Translations under genes and position numbers: made by a program
Assembly: GCF_900102495.1 (NCBI RefSeq)
Contig: NZ_FMVQ01000013.1
Span: forward strand, 28,690-92,689
Direction of reading: 5' to 3'
Length of the DNA stretch: 64,000 bases
Origin: Nitrosospira sp. Nl5
GTDB lineage: Bacteria; Pseudomonadota; Gammaproteobacteria; Burkholderiales; Nitrosomonadaceae
Notes under the pieces: generated by a model
What the model was told of the DNA's origin: nothing
Seen by the model: the letters and a program-made list of their open reading frames with translations, nothing else
Databases searched by the model: none
Shown: positions 55,619 to 63,930 of the stretch, piece by piece
Layout of the letters: every line of letters begins with the position of its first letter
Numbering within the stretch: position 1 is the stretch's first letter

Positions 55619-57139
55619 ATGCGTTTCTTTCGCCTTCTCAAAATACTCTCTGTAGCATTCCGTTTCGGCCTTGACGAATTTTTTCTCGGCCATGAGCGGT
55701 TGCGCTTGGTCCGGCCGGTTGTGAAGGCGGCAACATTTTGGCGGCGGCTGGAAAGGGCGCGCGGCGAACGGCTTCGCCTGGCACTGGAAGCGCTGGGTCC
55801 GATCTTTGTCAAGTTCGGCCAAATGCTTTCCACCCGCCGCGATCTTCTGCCGCAGGATATTGCCGACGAACTGGCCAGGCTGCAAGACCGGGTCCCACCA
55901 TTTCCCTCCAGCATTGCCCTCGCCACGCTGGAGCAAATTTATGGAAAGCCGGTCAACGAAGTCTTCTTGCTATTTGACGCGGAACCTGTAGCCAGCGCAT
56001 CAATTGCCCAGGTGCATCTGGCCGTGCTGCACGATGGCACGGAAGTCGCGGTGAAGGTGTTGCGTCCTGGCATCGCTCCAATAATTTCCCACGATATAGC
56101 ATTGATGGAAACCGGTGCCTGGCTGGTCGAAGCGCTATGGCCCGACGGCAAGCGGCTGAAACCGCGCGAAGTAGTAACCGAGTTCGCGAGGCATCTGGGT
56201 GACGAACTTGATCTTATGCGGGAGGCGTCCAACTGCAGCCAGTTACGGCGCAATTTTCTTGATTCCCCCCTGCTCCTGGTACCGGAGGTTTATTGGGACT
56301 ATTGCTATTCCGGCGTTATGGTGATGCAGCGCGTAAAAGGGACGCCGATTAGCCATGTAGCGGCACTACGGGAGCAAGGAGTGGATATACCGAGGCTTGC
56401 CCGTGTCGGTGTGGAAATCTTTTTTACTCAAGTATTCCGTGACGGCTATTTCCATGCCGATATGCATCCCGGCAATATTTTTGTTGGGAGCGACGGCCGT
56501 TATATCGCAGTAGATTTCGGCATAATGGGGACGCTTACTGACGGAGACAAAAACTATCTGGCACAAAACTTCCTCGCGTTTTTTCGCCGCGACTACAAGC
56601 GCGTGGCGGAAGCGCACGTCGAGGCGGGATGGGCGCCAAAAAACACCCGGGTTGACGATTTTGAAACCGCGATCCGCGCCGTTTGCGAACCCATCTTTGA
56701 TAAGCCGCTGAAGGAAATCTCCTTTAGCCGGGTATTATTGCGGCTGTTCCAGACGTCGCGCCAATTCAATGTCGAAATCCAGCCGCAACTGGTAATGTTA
56801 CAAAAAACCCTGTTGAATATCGAGGGACTGGGGCGCGACCTCGACCCGGACCTCGATCTCTGGACAACCGCAAAACCCTACCTCGAAAACTGGATGTCCG
56901 AGCAGCTCGGCTGGCGCGGACTAACGCGTCGTTTGGGCAAAGAAGCATCGAGCTGGGGAGTAATGCTGCCGCAATTTCCGCGTCTGCTTCATCACGCTTT
57001 GAACGAAATCCGCACCACAACGCTGGAGCAACAAATGAGCGAATTCATACTGGAAAAAAAGCGCCAGAATCGCTTGCTTTCCGTCGTCGTGGTGTTGTTG
57101 ACGGCGGCGGTTTTGTGGCAGTTGTGGCTGTATTCATAG
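55619..57139 (+). CDS. ubiB: ubiquinone biosynthesis kinase-like protein UbiB
   Basis: A 506-residue UbiB (ABC1/ADCK family atypical kinase/ATPase) needed for ubiquinone synthesis. Start at ATG 55619 ([20 protein letters not shown]); the earlier TTG is unlikely. Family signatures: [20 protein letters not shown] (the KxGQ motif), [34 protein letters not shown] and [20 protein letters not shown]. Two C-terminal membrane helices include [20 protein letters not shown]. Part of its sequence (about 56488-56665) appears as a decayed copy at 63555-63720, on the far side of the following gene block. Confidence 0.96.
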   Translation: MRFFRLLKILSVAFRFGLDEFFLGHERLRLVRPVVKAATFWRRLERARGERLRLALEALGPIFVKFGQMLSTRRDLLPQDIADELARLQDRVPPFPSSIALATLEQIYGKPVNEVFLLFDAEPVASASIAQVHLAVLHDGTEVAVKVLRPGIAPIISHDIALMETGAWLVEALWPDGKRLKPREVVTEFARHLGDELDLMREASNCSQLRRNFLDSPLLLVPEVYWDYCYSGVMVMQRVKGTPISHVAALREQGVDIPRLARVGVEIFFTQVFRDGYFHADMHPGNIFVGSDGRYIAVDFGIMGTLTDGDKNYLAQNFLAFFRRDYKRVAEAHVEAGWAPKNTRVDDFETAIRAVCEPIFDKPLKEISFSRVLLRLFQTSRQFNVEIQPQLVMLQKTLLNIEGLGRDLDPDLDLWTTAKPYLENWMSEQLGWRGLTRRLGKEASSWGVMLPQFPRLLHHALNEIRTTTLEQQMSEFILEKKRQNRLLSVVVVLLTAAVLWQLWLYS

Positions 57140-57222
57140 ACTTTTGATCTCACGGCCCGTATTTCTAGGTTCCTCAGTTGGATATATTTTTCAAAGAATG
57201 ATTTGACGAATAGGGAGTTCCT

Positions 57223-57594
57223 ATGACTATCGGAAGGAAAAAATGGGCGATTGCTGAAGGCTACATTCCTTCGGGAAGCACCGGGCCTTTACCGGAGATG
57301 GAAAGTCATGAAACAGTTTGCATCCTAAATGCTGGAGAGGTCGAGGCCAAGGTTGAAATTGTGCTTTACTTCAGTGACAAAGACCCTGTCGGTCCTTATC
57401 ATGTAAACGTGCCTGCAAATCGGACAAAACACGTGCGCTTCAATAACTTGAATGATCCTGAACCTGTACCGAAAGACACCGATTTTGCGAGTGTGATTAC
57501 TTCAAATGTTCCTATCGTTGTCCAGCATACACGACTGGATAGCCGCCAAGCGGCCAATGCCCTCCTGAGCACCATTGCCTACTCTTCAGAGTAG
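57223..57594 (+). CDS. sensory rhodopsin transducer (ASRT) family protein 1
   Basis: A 123-residue all-beta protein nearly co-linear with the Anabaena sensory rhodopsin transducer: KKWAIAEGYIPSGSTGPLPEM, SHETVCILNAGEVEAKVEI, YFSDKDPVGPYHVNVPANRT, KHVRFNNLNDPEPVP and VPIVVQHTRLDSRQAANALL. ASRT is a small tetramer thought to sense or transduce via small-molecule binding, and comparative studies place it in a sugar-binding-like superfamily. There is no rhodopsin in the window. GGGAG lies 6 bases before ATG 57223. It converges with a second, divergent paralogue, and the two frames overlap by 16 bases at their 3' ends. Confidence 0.9.
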   Translation: MTIGRKKWAIAEGYIPSGSTGPLPEMESHETVCILNAGEVEAKVEIVLYFSDKDPVGPYHVNVPANRTKHVRFNNLNDPEPVPKDTDFASVITSNVPIVVQHTRLDSRQAANALLSTIAYSSE

Positions 57595-57965
57595 CCTATC
57601 CCTCCTGCCAACGTCAGAGCTTCCTGCGATGTATCCTGTCTTGTAAACTGGATGATGACACCTTCAGGGGCTTCAATGACAACGGAATAGGGTACATCCA
57701 GGAAGAGGGCTTCGGGATTGATAAAATCGTTCGTTCTCACTGCCCTCATTCTCCTGGAACTAACGCTAATCTCATATGGTCCCACCGGCTCTTGATCTTC
57801 ATAAAGGACGGTAATTTTCAAGTCAACGTCTTCAGGGCCGGTATTTAAAAAAGATAATCGGTCGCGTGAGGTGAATTCGGGTTCCGCGCCTGTTGAGGTC
57901 AAAGGTATCCTTCCCCCCGGAATAACCCACTTCACCATCTTTTTCTTTTCATCGGAGTTCCTCAA
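57579..57965 (-). CDS. sensory rhodopsin transducer (ASRT) family protein 2
   Basis: A 128-residue paralogue of the neighbouring ASRT protein, distantly related: KKKMVKWVIPGGRIPLTSTG, ALEFTSRDRLSFLNTGPEDV-like spacing (EFTSRDRLSFLNTGPEDVDL), YEDQEPVGPYEISVSSRRMR and VRTNDFINPEALFLDVPYSV, then IQFTRQDTSQEALTLAGGI. Shared landmarks with paralogue 1 are (W)xIP, LNxG, DxxPVGPY, N-PEx(V/L) and Q-TR-D-RQ-x-A. Its start at 57965 overlaps the 3' end of the FAD oxidase gene by 17 bases, so translation is coupled to that gene. It is the terminal gene of the minus-strand operon. Confidence 0.85.
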   Translation of the reverse strand: MRNSDEKKKMVKWVIPGGRIPLTSTGAEPEFTSRDRLSFLNTGPEDVDLKITVLYEDQEPVGPYEISVSSRRMRAVRTNDFINPEALFLDVPYSVVIEAPEGVIIQFTRQDTSQEALTLAGGIGYSEE

Positions 57966-59133
57966 GGTAAGGGTTAAGAAACAGCCCTTCCGGATCCAAT
58001 TTCCGTCTCAAATCAAAAAACTTATCCCAGGCGGGGTAAAGCTTCTTCAGATCTTCCTTTTTTAAAGTATGCTTCTTGGCCCAATGAGGCCTTCCCCCAT
58101 GGGAAAGCAAGATCGGTTCAATGTCGCGGAAATATTCTTCATAAGGAAGTCCGGCGTTCTGATGAAGTGAGATGCTCACGCTCCTTCTGCCGGTAGCTGG
58201 ACTTAGGTAGGAATCATCGGCTTCAATCGTTCGGTACAAAAGTCTCCAGCAAACACTCCTTCTCCACCGGGAGAGGATTCGCTCCCGGATTTTCAGGAAA
58301 CAGCTTGGCCCCTCTGCAAAGGGGACATCGTACTCCATCTCGTCAAACCTGTTCTTGAGCTTGGTATGCTTATGGAGTATGTTTTGCGCCCAATCCTCCC
58401 AGTCCTCGTCAAGTTTTGCTCCGGGAACATTCATTTTCCCTTCATCAGGAAAGTTTAATGTCCGAATCTTCACCTCGTCGCTCCGTGGATACCAATAAAA
58501 ATCAAAGTTTCGGTTATGGAGGCAAAGATCATCCAGATGATTCGTGAGGGAGAAGAAGGTCGTGAACCATTCCCTTCTTCTTAACCGATAAAGAGGCAAA
58601 AGCTTGAGCTTCAATTCAGTGAAAATACCAAGCATACCCAAGGAAACTCTCATCGCCTTCAGAAGTTCCGAATCATTTTCAGAAAAACTTAATACTTCGC
58701 CCTTTCCCGTTACCAGCCTTCCGCCGACAAGCATGGTTGAAAGATTTCCAATTTTCATCCCGGTCCCGTGGGTACCTGTTCCAATGGCGCCTGCAATCTG
58801 CTGTAGCGCTACATCTCCGAGGTTGATCGGGGAAAGTTTCCTGTCGAGAAGCTCTTTACCGAGAGTCAGCATGGTGGTTCCAGGGAGGCATCTGGCTGTG
58901 GAAGCTTTCTCGTCATGATGAATGACTCCACTCATCTTTTCCAGGGAAACGAGCGTGTCGTCAGTAGAATATAGTGGCATGGAGGTGTGGCTGGCCCCCA
59001 CCGGCCTCAAACGTCGTCGGTGCCTCAATGCTTTTTGCACAAGCCATAGGACCTCGCTCTCACTTGCCGGCAAGGAGAGATGATATGGGCGAAACCGAAG
59101 ACTACCTGACCAATTTTCCCAAGCCAGCCCCAT
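57949..59133 (-). CDS. FAD-linked aldonolactone oxidase-like protein
   Basis: A 394-residue member of the vanillyl-alcohol oxidase (FAD-linked oxidase) family, closest to L-gulono-/D-arabinono-1,4-lactone oxidases. The FAD domain has VQKALRHRRRLRPVGASHTSMPLYST, the cluster GTGTHGTGMKIGNLSTMLVG and the C-terminal substrate domain includes PTGRRSVSISLHQN-like text (ATGRRSVSISLHQN) and GGRPHWAKKH, the signature HWAKxH of aldonolactone oxidases. Start 59133 (MGLAWENWSGSLRF) overlaps the preceding LLM gene by 32 bases; the frame extends to 59208. The substrate is presumably a sugar acid lactone or sugar alcohol. Confidence 0.88.
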   Translation of the reverse strand: MGLAWENWSGSLRFRPYHLSLPASESEVLWLVQKALRHRRRLRPVGASHTSMPLYSTDDTLVSLEKMSGVIHHDEKASTARCLPGTTMLTLGKELLDRKLSPINLGDVALQQIAGAIGTGTHGTGMKIGNLSTMLVGGRLVTGKGEVLSFSENDSELLKAMRVSLGMLGIFTELKLKLLPLYRLRRREWFTTFFSLTNHLDDLCLHNRNFDFYWYPRSDEVKIRTLNFPDEGKMNVPGAKLDEDWEDWAQNILHKHTKLKNRFDEMEYDVPFAEGPSCFLKIRERILSRWRRSVCWRLLYRTIEADDSYLSPATGRRSVSISLHQNAGLPYEEYFRDIEPILLSHGGRPHWAKKHTLKKEDLKKLYPAWDKFFDLRRKLDPEGLFLNPYLEELR

Positions 59134-60082
59134 GGTCCTCCTGTTGAAATTCAGGCAGCACCTTTTCACCAAAAGTTTTAATGAATTCCTCCTGATTTCT
59201 CCCAACATTGTGAAGGAAAATTCCTTGTATTCCTAAGCCAAGATATTCCTTGATCCAATTGGTGTGCTGCTCAACATCGGCTGAAATACGCACATATTTA
59301 TGCATCTCTTCGGGACGCACTTTCTCTGACATTTCGTCATATAGTTTGACCGAAGAAATTTCTTCCGATTGTGCCGGCTCAAGCGCATTTGATCTCCATT
59401 GATGATAGGCCCAGTCACTTGCATCCCTTCCGGACCTGGCGTAAGAGAGATGAAGCTGCAAATAAATTTCTTTTCCTTCTCCTCCACCTTGTACGAAGGC
59501 AGTAATGATTTCCTTAAGCTTATCGTGCTCCTGGTTAATGGTTATGATGCCATCGGCCCATTCTCCGCAAAGTCGTGCTGTGTCAGGCGTGAGGACAGCG
59601 GCCAGGACTTTGGGAACAGACGGAGGACACGTCCAGAGCTTGATGTCTTCCAGCTCTTCTCCTTTCCAGAGAGCTCGCATGACGTTGACTCCCTTGCGAA
59701 GTCTCTCATTCCTTTCTGTTTTATCGGGCCAGCCAAGTCCCATTATTTGTTCATTGAGGGCTTCTCCGCTACCTGTTGCTATCCAATTGAAGCGTCCAGA
59801 ATACATTTCACAAAGTGTCGCGACGGCTTGTGCGAGGATTGGAGGGGAATACCGCCAGCCTCCCGGGATGGCAATAGACCCAAAATTCATTTTGGTAGCC
59901 TCTAATGCGCTTCCCAACCACGACCAGGTGAATCCTGCCTGGCCTTGCCTGGTGCTCCAGGGCTGAAAATGGTCGGAGGTCATCACTTCCTGAAAATGGT
60001 TTTGCTCCGCAAGTTTCACTAATTTTAAAAGCTCAGATGGGGAGAACTGCTCTTGCGAGGCATGATATCCGAGGAAAGGCAT
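59102..60082 (-). CDS. LLM class flavin oxidoreductase, F420-glucose-6-P dehydrogenase-like
   Basis: A 326-residue luciferase-like TIM-barrel protein. Segments resemble F420-dependent glucose-6-phosphate dehydrogenase: LGYHASQEQFSPSELLKLVK, VMTSDHFQPWSTRQGQAGF, ARWATGSGEALNE-like FNWIATGSGEALNEQIMGLG and ERNERLRKGVNVMRALWKGE. Related proteins in bacteria without F420 are grouped as probable non-F420 flavin oxidoreductases. Its stop lies inside the start region of the FAD oxidase gene (32-base overlap), giving a coupled operon. The cofactor is unresolved; no F420 synthesis genes are seen here. Confidence 0.85.
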   Translation of the reverse strand: MPFLGYHASQEQFSPSELLKLVKLAEQNHFQEVMTSDHFQPWSTRQGQAGFTWSWLGSALEATKMNFGSIAIPGGWRYSPPILAQAVATLCEMYSGRFNWIATGSGEALNEQIMGLGWPDKTERNERLRKGVNVMRALWKGEELEDIKLWTCPPSVPKVLAAVLTPDTARLCGEWADGIITINQEHDKLKEIITAFVQGGGEGKEIYLQLHLSYARSGRDASDWAYHQWRSNALEPAQSEEISSVKLYDEMSEKVRPEEMHKYVRISADVEQHTNWIKEYLGLGIQGIFLHNVGRNQEEFIKTFGEKVLPEFQQEDHGAGLGKLVR

Positions 60083-60297
60083 AAAACTCCTTTAGATGCT
60101 GCAGTCAGACTTTTGTAAGCTTACTGCAAATAGAAATCAGATAAAGGTAATGTATTAATAGTTAATGGAATGGCGGCCGTTTACAATGAATTCAAACGCA
60201 AGTAGGGTCCGGCCTGCGAGTGAGCCTCGCCCCCGGCAAAGCAGGAGTTTCGTGGATCTTGGTAAATACCTCAACTGGATGCGAAGCAGGAAGGCAA

Positions 60298-61197
60298 TCA
60301 CGCTTTCCCTCTTCTTCGAGATCCTGACATTTCCGCCTGGATCAGGACCATGCCTGCAATAGCGAGGGTGTATCCAATTCCTTCAAACACTCCGGGAATT
60401 CTCCCTGTAAAAATATAGTCCAGAAGGGCAGCCCAAAGAATAATGCTTCTTCCAAGGATGTTAGCGATTTGAGGAATGAGAAAACGATAAGAATGCGTCA
60501 TAAGCATTTGTCCGGCAGTAGAGACGATTCCCAGGGTAATCACCCATTCCAATGGGAGCTCCAGGAAGTAATTCAAGCTTATTGGCGAGTTCCATAGCCC
60601 AACAAGACAAAGGTAAAATCCGAGCCCGGCAACGATAAGACTGGAAGAGTGTTTTCCCGTCGAGCTTTTCAAGAAAAGCATGGCTACTGCTTGAAGGACT
60701 GCTCCAAGGATTCCCACTGCCCAAACCATGAGTGGCGCCTTGAGGTCGGGGCTTCCTGCTACAAAAGCACCTCCCGCCAAGATGAGGCCAACTGCAAGAA
60801 GCTGGATTCTGGACAGTTTTTCCGGGGAAAATTTGAAGGCAAAAAGGGTCAGAAAGAACGGCGAAAGACTGTTCATGAAAGACCCGTGCGTGGCGCTGGT
60901 ATGGCCCAAAGTCCAGTAAAGACACATCACCGCCAAAGCTCCAGTAAGGCAGCGGAAATGGAGTGAAAGGGATCTTTTGTGGAAGAGGAAGGGGATCTCC
61001 TTCCTTGCAAAAGGGAGAAGAATCAAAAGGCTCAAAATTCCGCGTGCGAAAAGCAGGGCGAAGGGTGATACGGCGCCCAGCTTCGCGGAGACGATTGTGT
61101 TCATGAGGGCAAAGAAGAATCCGGAGGAAATTCCAGTCGAGAGGGGAGACCGAATGTTACTTATTTTCCTCAAGTGTAGTTTCGCCTTCATGGTCAA
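60298..61197 (-). CDS. DMT superfamily permease (EamA type)
   Basis: A 299-residue membrane protein with ten predicted helices in two EamA repeats: ISSGFFFALMNTIVSAKLG, FARGILSLLILLPFARKEIP, HFRCLTGALAVMCLYWTLGH, LSPFFLTLFAFKFSPEKLSR, LLAVGLILAGGAFV and so on to ILWAALLDYIFTGRIPGVFEGIG. The drug/metabolite transporter family exports amino acids, nucleotides or metabolites; the substrate is unknown. It lies 215 bases upstream of the LLM oxidoreductase on the same strand, and may provide transport for that pathway. Confidence 0.85.
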   Translation of the reverse strand: MTMKAKLHLRKISNIRSPLSTGISSGFFFALMNTIVSAKLGAVSPFALLFARGILSLLILLPFARKEIPFLFHKRSLSLHFRCLTGALAVMCLYWTLGHTSATHGSFMNSLSPFFLTLFAFKFSPEKLSRIQLLAVGLILAGGAFVAGSPDLKAPLMVWAVGILGAVLQAVAMLFLKSSTGKHSSSLIVAGLGFYLCLVGLWNSPISLNYFLELPLEWVITLGIVSTAGQMLMTHSYRFLIPQIANILGRSIILWAALLDYIFTGRIPGVFEGIGYTLAIAGMVLIQAEMSGSRRRGKA

Positions 61198-61207
61198 GTT
61201 CTAATTT

Positions 61208-61546
61208 TCAGGCGGACCAGTAGCGCCATCCGGCCAGCAGCCCCGCAAGTACGATATTAACCAGCGCCAGAGCCCAGTTCAGCACAACAAGGAAAAAACC
61301 AACGCCAATGATCTCCAGAGGCATTCGGGTATTGACCAGTTCAATAAGAAGCCAGGCAATCAGGGCGCCCAGTATCAAGCTGGCCAGAAAGCCGCTTGCC
61401 GCCATAGCCAGCATGGTTTTTCCGTCGGCTTTTGCTTCCGTAATATGACACGGCGTGGATTTCTGAAAACGATGGGCAGAACGACCATTCTTTCCAGTCT
61501 GGTCAGTCCGGCTGCCTGTGTTCATGCGAATACCGGCGCTCGTCAT
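61208..61546 (-). CDS. small two-helix membrane protein
   Basis: A 112-residue ORF whose C-terminal half is clearly membrane-embedded: AASGFLASLILGALIAWLLIEL and EIIGVGFFLVVLNWALALVNIVLAGLLAGW. The N-terminal 40 residues look unstructured and are antisense to the hydrolase fragment on the other strand, so the real start may be ATG 61414 (MLAMAASG). The stop lies 10 bases upstream of the permease start codon. No family recognised. Confidence 0.5.
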   Translation of the reverse strand: MTSAGIRMNTGSRTDQTGKNGRSAHRFQKSTPCHITEAKADGKTMLAMAASGFLASLILGALIAWLLIELVNTRMPLEIIGVGFFLVVLNWALALVNIVLAGLLAGWRYWSA

Positions 61547-61706
61547 ACGGGGAACCGAAGATCTGATCTGCCGACAGGACTGGGCTGAACGGTTTGAACA
61601 GCTTCTACCGAACGCGGAACTGGTTTTAATCCCTGACGCCGCTCATACCGTGGTCTTTACCCACCCTGAAAAACTGGTATCCGCTGCCCGCCCCTTCATT
61701 GTTTAA
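61524..61706 (+). pseudogene. alpha/beta hydrolase C-terminal fragment
   Basis: Sixty residues equal to the end of an alpha/beta hydrolase: IPALVIRGTEDLICRQDWAE carries the catalytic Asp (GTED) and ELVLIPDAAHTVVFTHPEKL the catalytic His (AAH). The N-terminal ~200 residues with the nucleophile are missing; upstream in frame there is no homologous sequence before a stop at 61464-61466. It is therefore a remnant. Its 3' end overlaps the end of the convergent 477-residue gene by 11 bases. Confidence 0.75.
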
Positions 61707-63129
61707 GCTTCTTGCTTCTTGCTTCTTCCAGTCCCTGCCATTTGATGTTGTAGGACATGACGCTTTCTTCCATAAACGTGGCAAGATCACCGAGCTTGAG
61801 CGGGGCAGGCAAAGGATAGCGCGCCGGAATTTTTTTAATGTCCCGGTAATAGGCCCCGAACGAGCCGAAATCCAGCGGGTATTTATCCGGTGCGACGCCA
61901 ATAAAACGGCTTTCCTTTCGGGCCCTGGAGAGAAGCTCCTTCCACCGTTCAATCGGTACCAGCCCCGGGCCTTCGATCCCGTGATTAAACAGCATCATAT
62001 TCATCTCATCAAACGGCGCCCTGTCATTCAGATATTGTTCCAGATATGCGGCTGAATCCTCCATATTGAACTTCATCCAGAACGGGACGCTGCCGGTCCG
62101 CAGTGTCCACCATGGCTCATGAATGACAAAGCTTTCGACCAGAAGCCGGTTTGCTGGAATGCCGCGTTTTTTATACCACCAGCGATAAAGATCAGCGGTA
62201 AATGGGCTCAGGTCTTCCGGCTCTGTGAAAACGAGCCGGACGACATTAAGGGAACGGTCTTCTGCCAATCCTTCCAGCTCGCCCCGCAGCTTTGCCTCAA
62301 AACCCCATTCGGCTTCCGGCCGTCTGGCGTCCGGGGCTGGAGGGTCCCATTTCTTTAAGAGCACCTTGTATCTTTTCAGATACTCTTCTATACGTGGACC
62401 GCCGTGAAAAACTTCGTCTTCGGTGGCGCCGCCCAGCGCGCCGAACTGGAAATAATGGCGCTCGGCAACTTTCGTCGTCGGCCACGTTCGTTCGCATTCG
62501 CAAATAATGATCGTGCCGCCAGGAGGCAAGGACTGCGTTATAAAATATTTGTAAGCATCGGGAAGGGTATGCCACTTTACCCGGAAATACATCATTTCCT
62601 GCAGCATGAGCCGGTCCTGGTTGGGATCATGCATCTGGTGCAACTGTAGATCGGGGTTGTTATCCAGCAGGATCCGCCCCGGCTTTTTCCCCGCTTCCAT
62701 GCTTTTCCTGGGGTCGTCCGTTGGAATGCCAGACTGTTTGACGGGAATAAGAAATGTCTGAGGCAGCCATGCCACGCCAAGGGCGGCGCAAAGATGCGGC
62801 AGAGCACCGCTGGATGAGCCAATCACGATTGCCGGATAGGGGCGCCGGGGGTAAAGCCCGGCAGCCCATGTGGCGAGAACGCGGGATTTTATATCGCCAA
62901 TATCAGAAGGCTTTGTTGCTTCAAGCCCGCCGCCGATCGTGTAGACGAATTCCCGGCCGCGCCGGGGCAGCAGGTTGACCAGGGATGCAAAATACCCCAG
63001 TAGGGGATTTTGCCCCAGGGCCGGAAAGTCCTTGCCATGCAGAAAGCGCGCTGTGGATTGCAGAAAAGCGCTTGCAGAATCAAAGTCAGCTATATATTTT
63101 GATCCCTCGCTCCCGGGTTTAGCAGGCAT
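61696..63129 (-). CDS. unrecognised 477-residue protein with a GSSSG motif
   Basis: A 477-residue ORF with normal codon pattern and no transmembrane segments. A possible nucleophile elbow (YPAIVIGSSSGALPHLCAALG, about residues 98-118) resembles the GxSxG of alpha/beta hydrolases, followed by hydrophobic strands (AWLPQTFLIPV). Tryptophan-rich conserved-looking blocks follow: FRVKWHTLPDAYKYFITQSL, GTIIICECERTWPTTKVAER, LYRWWYKKRGIPANRLLVES and VIHEPWWTLRTGSVPFWMKF. I recognise no family. It is the first gene of the minus-strand part of the block; 61208-61546 and the permease follow. ATG 63129 is preceded by AAAGGAGAA (about 7 bases). Confidence 0.75.
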   Translation of the reverse strand: MPAKPGSEGSKYIADFDSASAFLQSTARFLHGKDFPALGQNPLLGYFASLVNLLPRRGREFVYTIGGGLEATKPSDIGDIKSRVLATWAAGLYPRRPYPAIVIGSSSGALPHLCAALGVAWLPQTFLIPVKQSGIPTDDPRKSMEAGKKPGRILLDNNPDLQLHQMHDPNQDRLMLQEMMYFRVKWHTLPDAYKYFITQSLPPGGTIIICECERTWPTTKVAERHYFQFGALGGATEDEVFHGGPRIEEYLKRYKVLLKKWDPPAPDARRPEAEWGFEAKLRGELEGLAEDRSLNVVRLVFTEPEDLSPFTADLYRWWYKKRGIPANRLLVESFVIHEPWWTLRTGSVPFWMKFNMEDSAAYLEQYLNDRAPFDEMNMMLFNHGIEGPGLVPIERWKELLSRARKESRFIGVAPDKYPLDFGSFGAYYRDIKKIPARYPLPAPLKLGDLATFMEESVMSYNIKWQGLEEARSKKLKQ

Positions 63130-63460
63130 TTATTCTCCTTTCTGCCGCCAACCCGCCGCTGACGCTATTCCAGCATAAGAGGCTCATGAATTGCCCGGTT
63201 GATCCCGAAAAAGTTGATGGCTGACAATAGATGCCATGCACGGTGATACTTCCTTTTCTAATCAATAAATCTGTCTTTCTGCTTTTAAACTATTTACAAT
63301 TTTTTGCCTATCAGTTAAAAAAGTCTGTACGCCGACACACAAATTCCCTTGAGAGCGGTGCGTGATTCCAAATTCTGGCGGCGCGGCGGCAAATTCTTTG
63401 CCTTTTTGGGCATGGAAGGGCTTCTGTTTCTCCGGGGCGTGGGATGCGTGTCCTGAGATC
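63130..63460. other. gap upstream of the 477-residue gene
   Basis: About 330 bases. It should contain the promoter for the minus-strand gene block; an A/T-rich stretch lies at 63250-63320. No gene or repeat was recognised until the ubiJ-like relic at 63461. Confidence 0.5.
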
Positions 63461-63534
63461 CAATCTCCGGCGATAGCGTGTTTGCCCGAAGAGATTCTAC
63501 AAATCGGAGAAAACCTGCATCTGGATGTGGCAGG
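63461..63534 (+). pseudogene. degenerate ubiJ fragment
   Basis: This stretch aligns with ubiJ 55067-55142 over about 75 bases, sharing TCCGGCGATAGCG, TTTGCC, AAAACCTGCA and GGATGTGG in order, with several substitutions and small indels. The reading frame is broken. It is directly followed by the ubiB-like relic, with the ~1.35 kb that separate these parts in the intact genes deleted. Confidence 0.8.
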
Positions 63535-63554
63535 CTAGTTAGCAGGGGTGACGG

Positions 63555-63720
63555 CTAGCGACGGCCCTTATATCGCGGTGGATTTCGGCGGCACTTACTG
63601 ACGGGGACAAGAACTATCTGGCACAAAACTTCCCGCGTTTTCTCGCCGCGCTGCAAACCGCGTGACGATAGCGCACATCGAGGCGGATGGGCGCCAAAAA
63701 AAGCGGATTGATAATTTTGC
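63555..63720 (+). pseudogene. degenerate ubiB fragment
   Basis: This aligns with ubiB 56488-56665: AGCGACGGCC, TATATCGC, GATTTCGG, CTTACTGACGG, GACAA, AACTATCTGGCACAAAACTT, and later GCGCACRTCGAGGCGG and GGGCGCCAAAAAA. Small deletions (for example ATAATGGGGA missing, one base lost at several places) break the frame. The fragment lacks everything before the FHADMHPGN region and after about residue 350. It shares orientation with the intact gene. A non-functional relic of a second ubiJ-ubiB copy. Confidence 0.85.
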
Positions 63721-63849
63721 AGGAATCGAAGAGGAGCGTTGGCGAAACGCCGGGATATCTCAGGCCGGTTTGCGCGATGGGATAGTTGAGTTAAGGGCCG
63801 CATGTTTCTTTCGAAGAGAAACATGGGATCTCTTTGTGTAGAAAAGAAC

Positions 63850-63895
63850 AGAGGCAACCGAGCAGCGCCGTGCCGCTGCGTAATCGGTTGCCTCT
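63850..63895 (-). terminator. strong intrinsic terminator
   Basis: A perfect 12-bp stem, AGAGGCAACCGA (63850-63861) / TCGGTTGCCTCT (63884-63895), encloses a second hairpin, GCAGCG/CGCTGC. On the minus strand it is followed by TTCTTTTC. It lies 35 bases beyond the stop of the minus-strand partial gene at 63931, so it should end that transcript. Confidence 0.75.
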
Positions 63896-63930
63896 TAAGC
63901 TGAATTTAACTTTTGCTTTGACTGAGAGTC

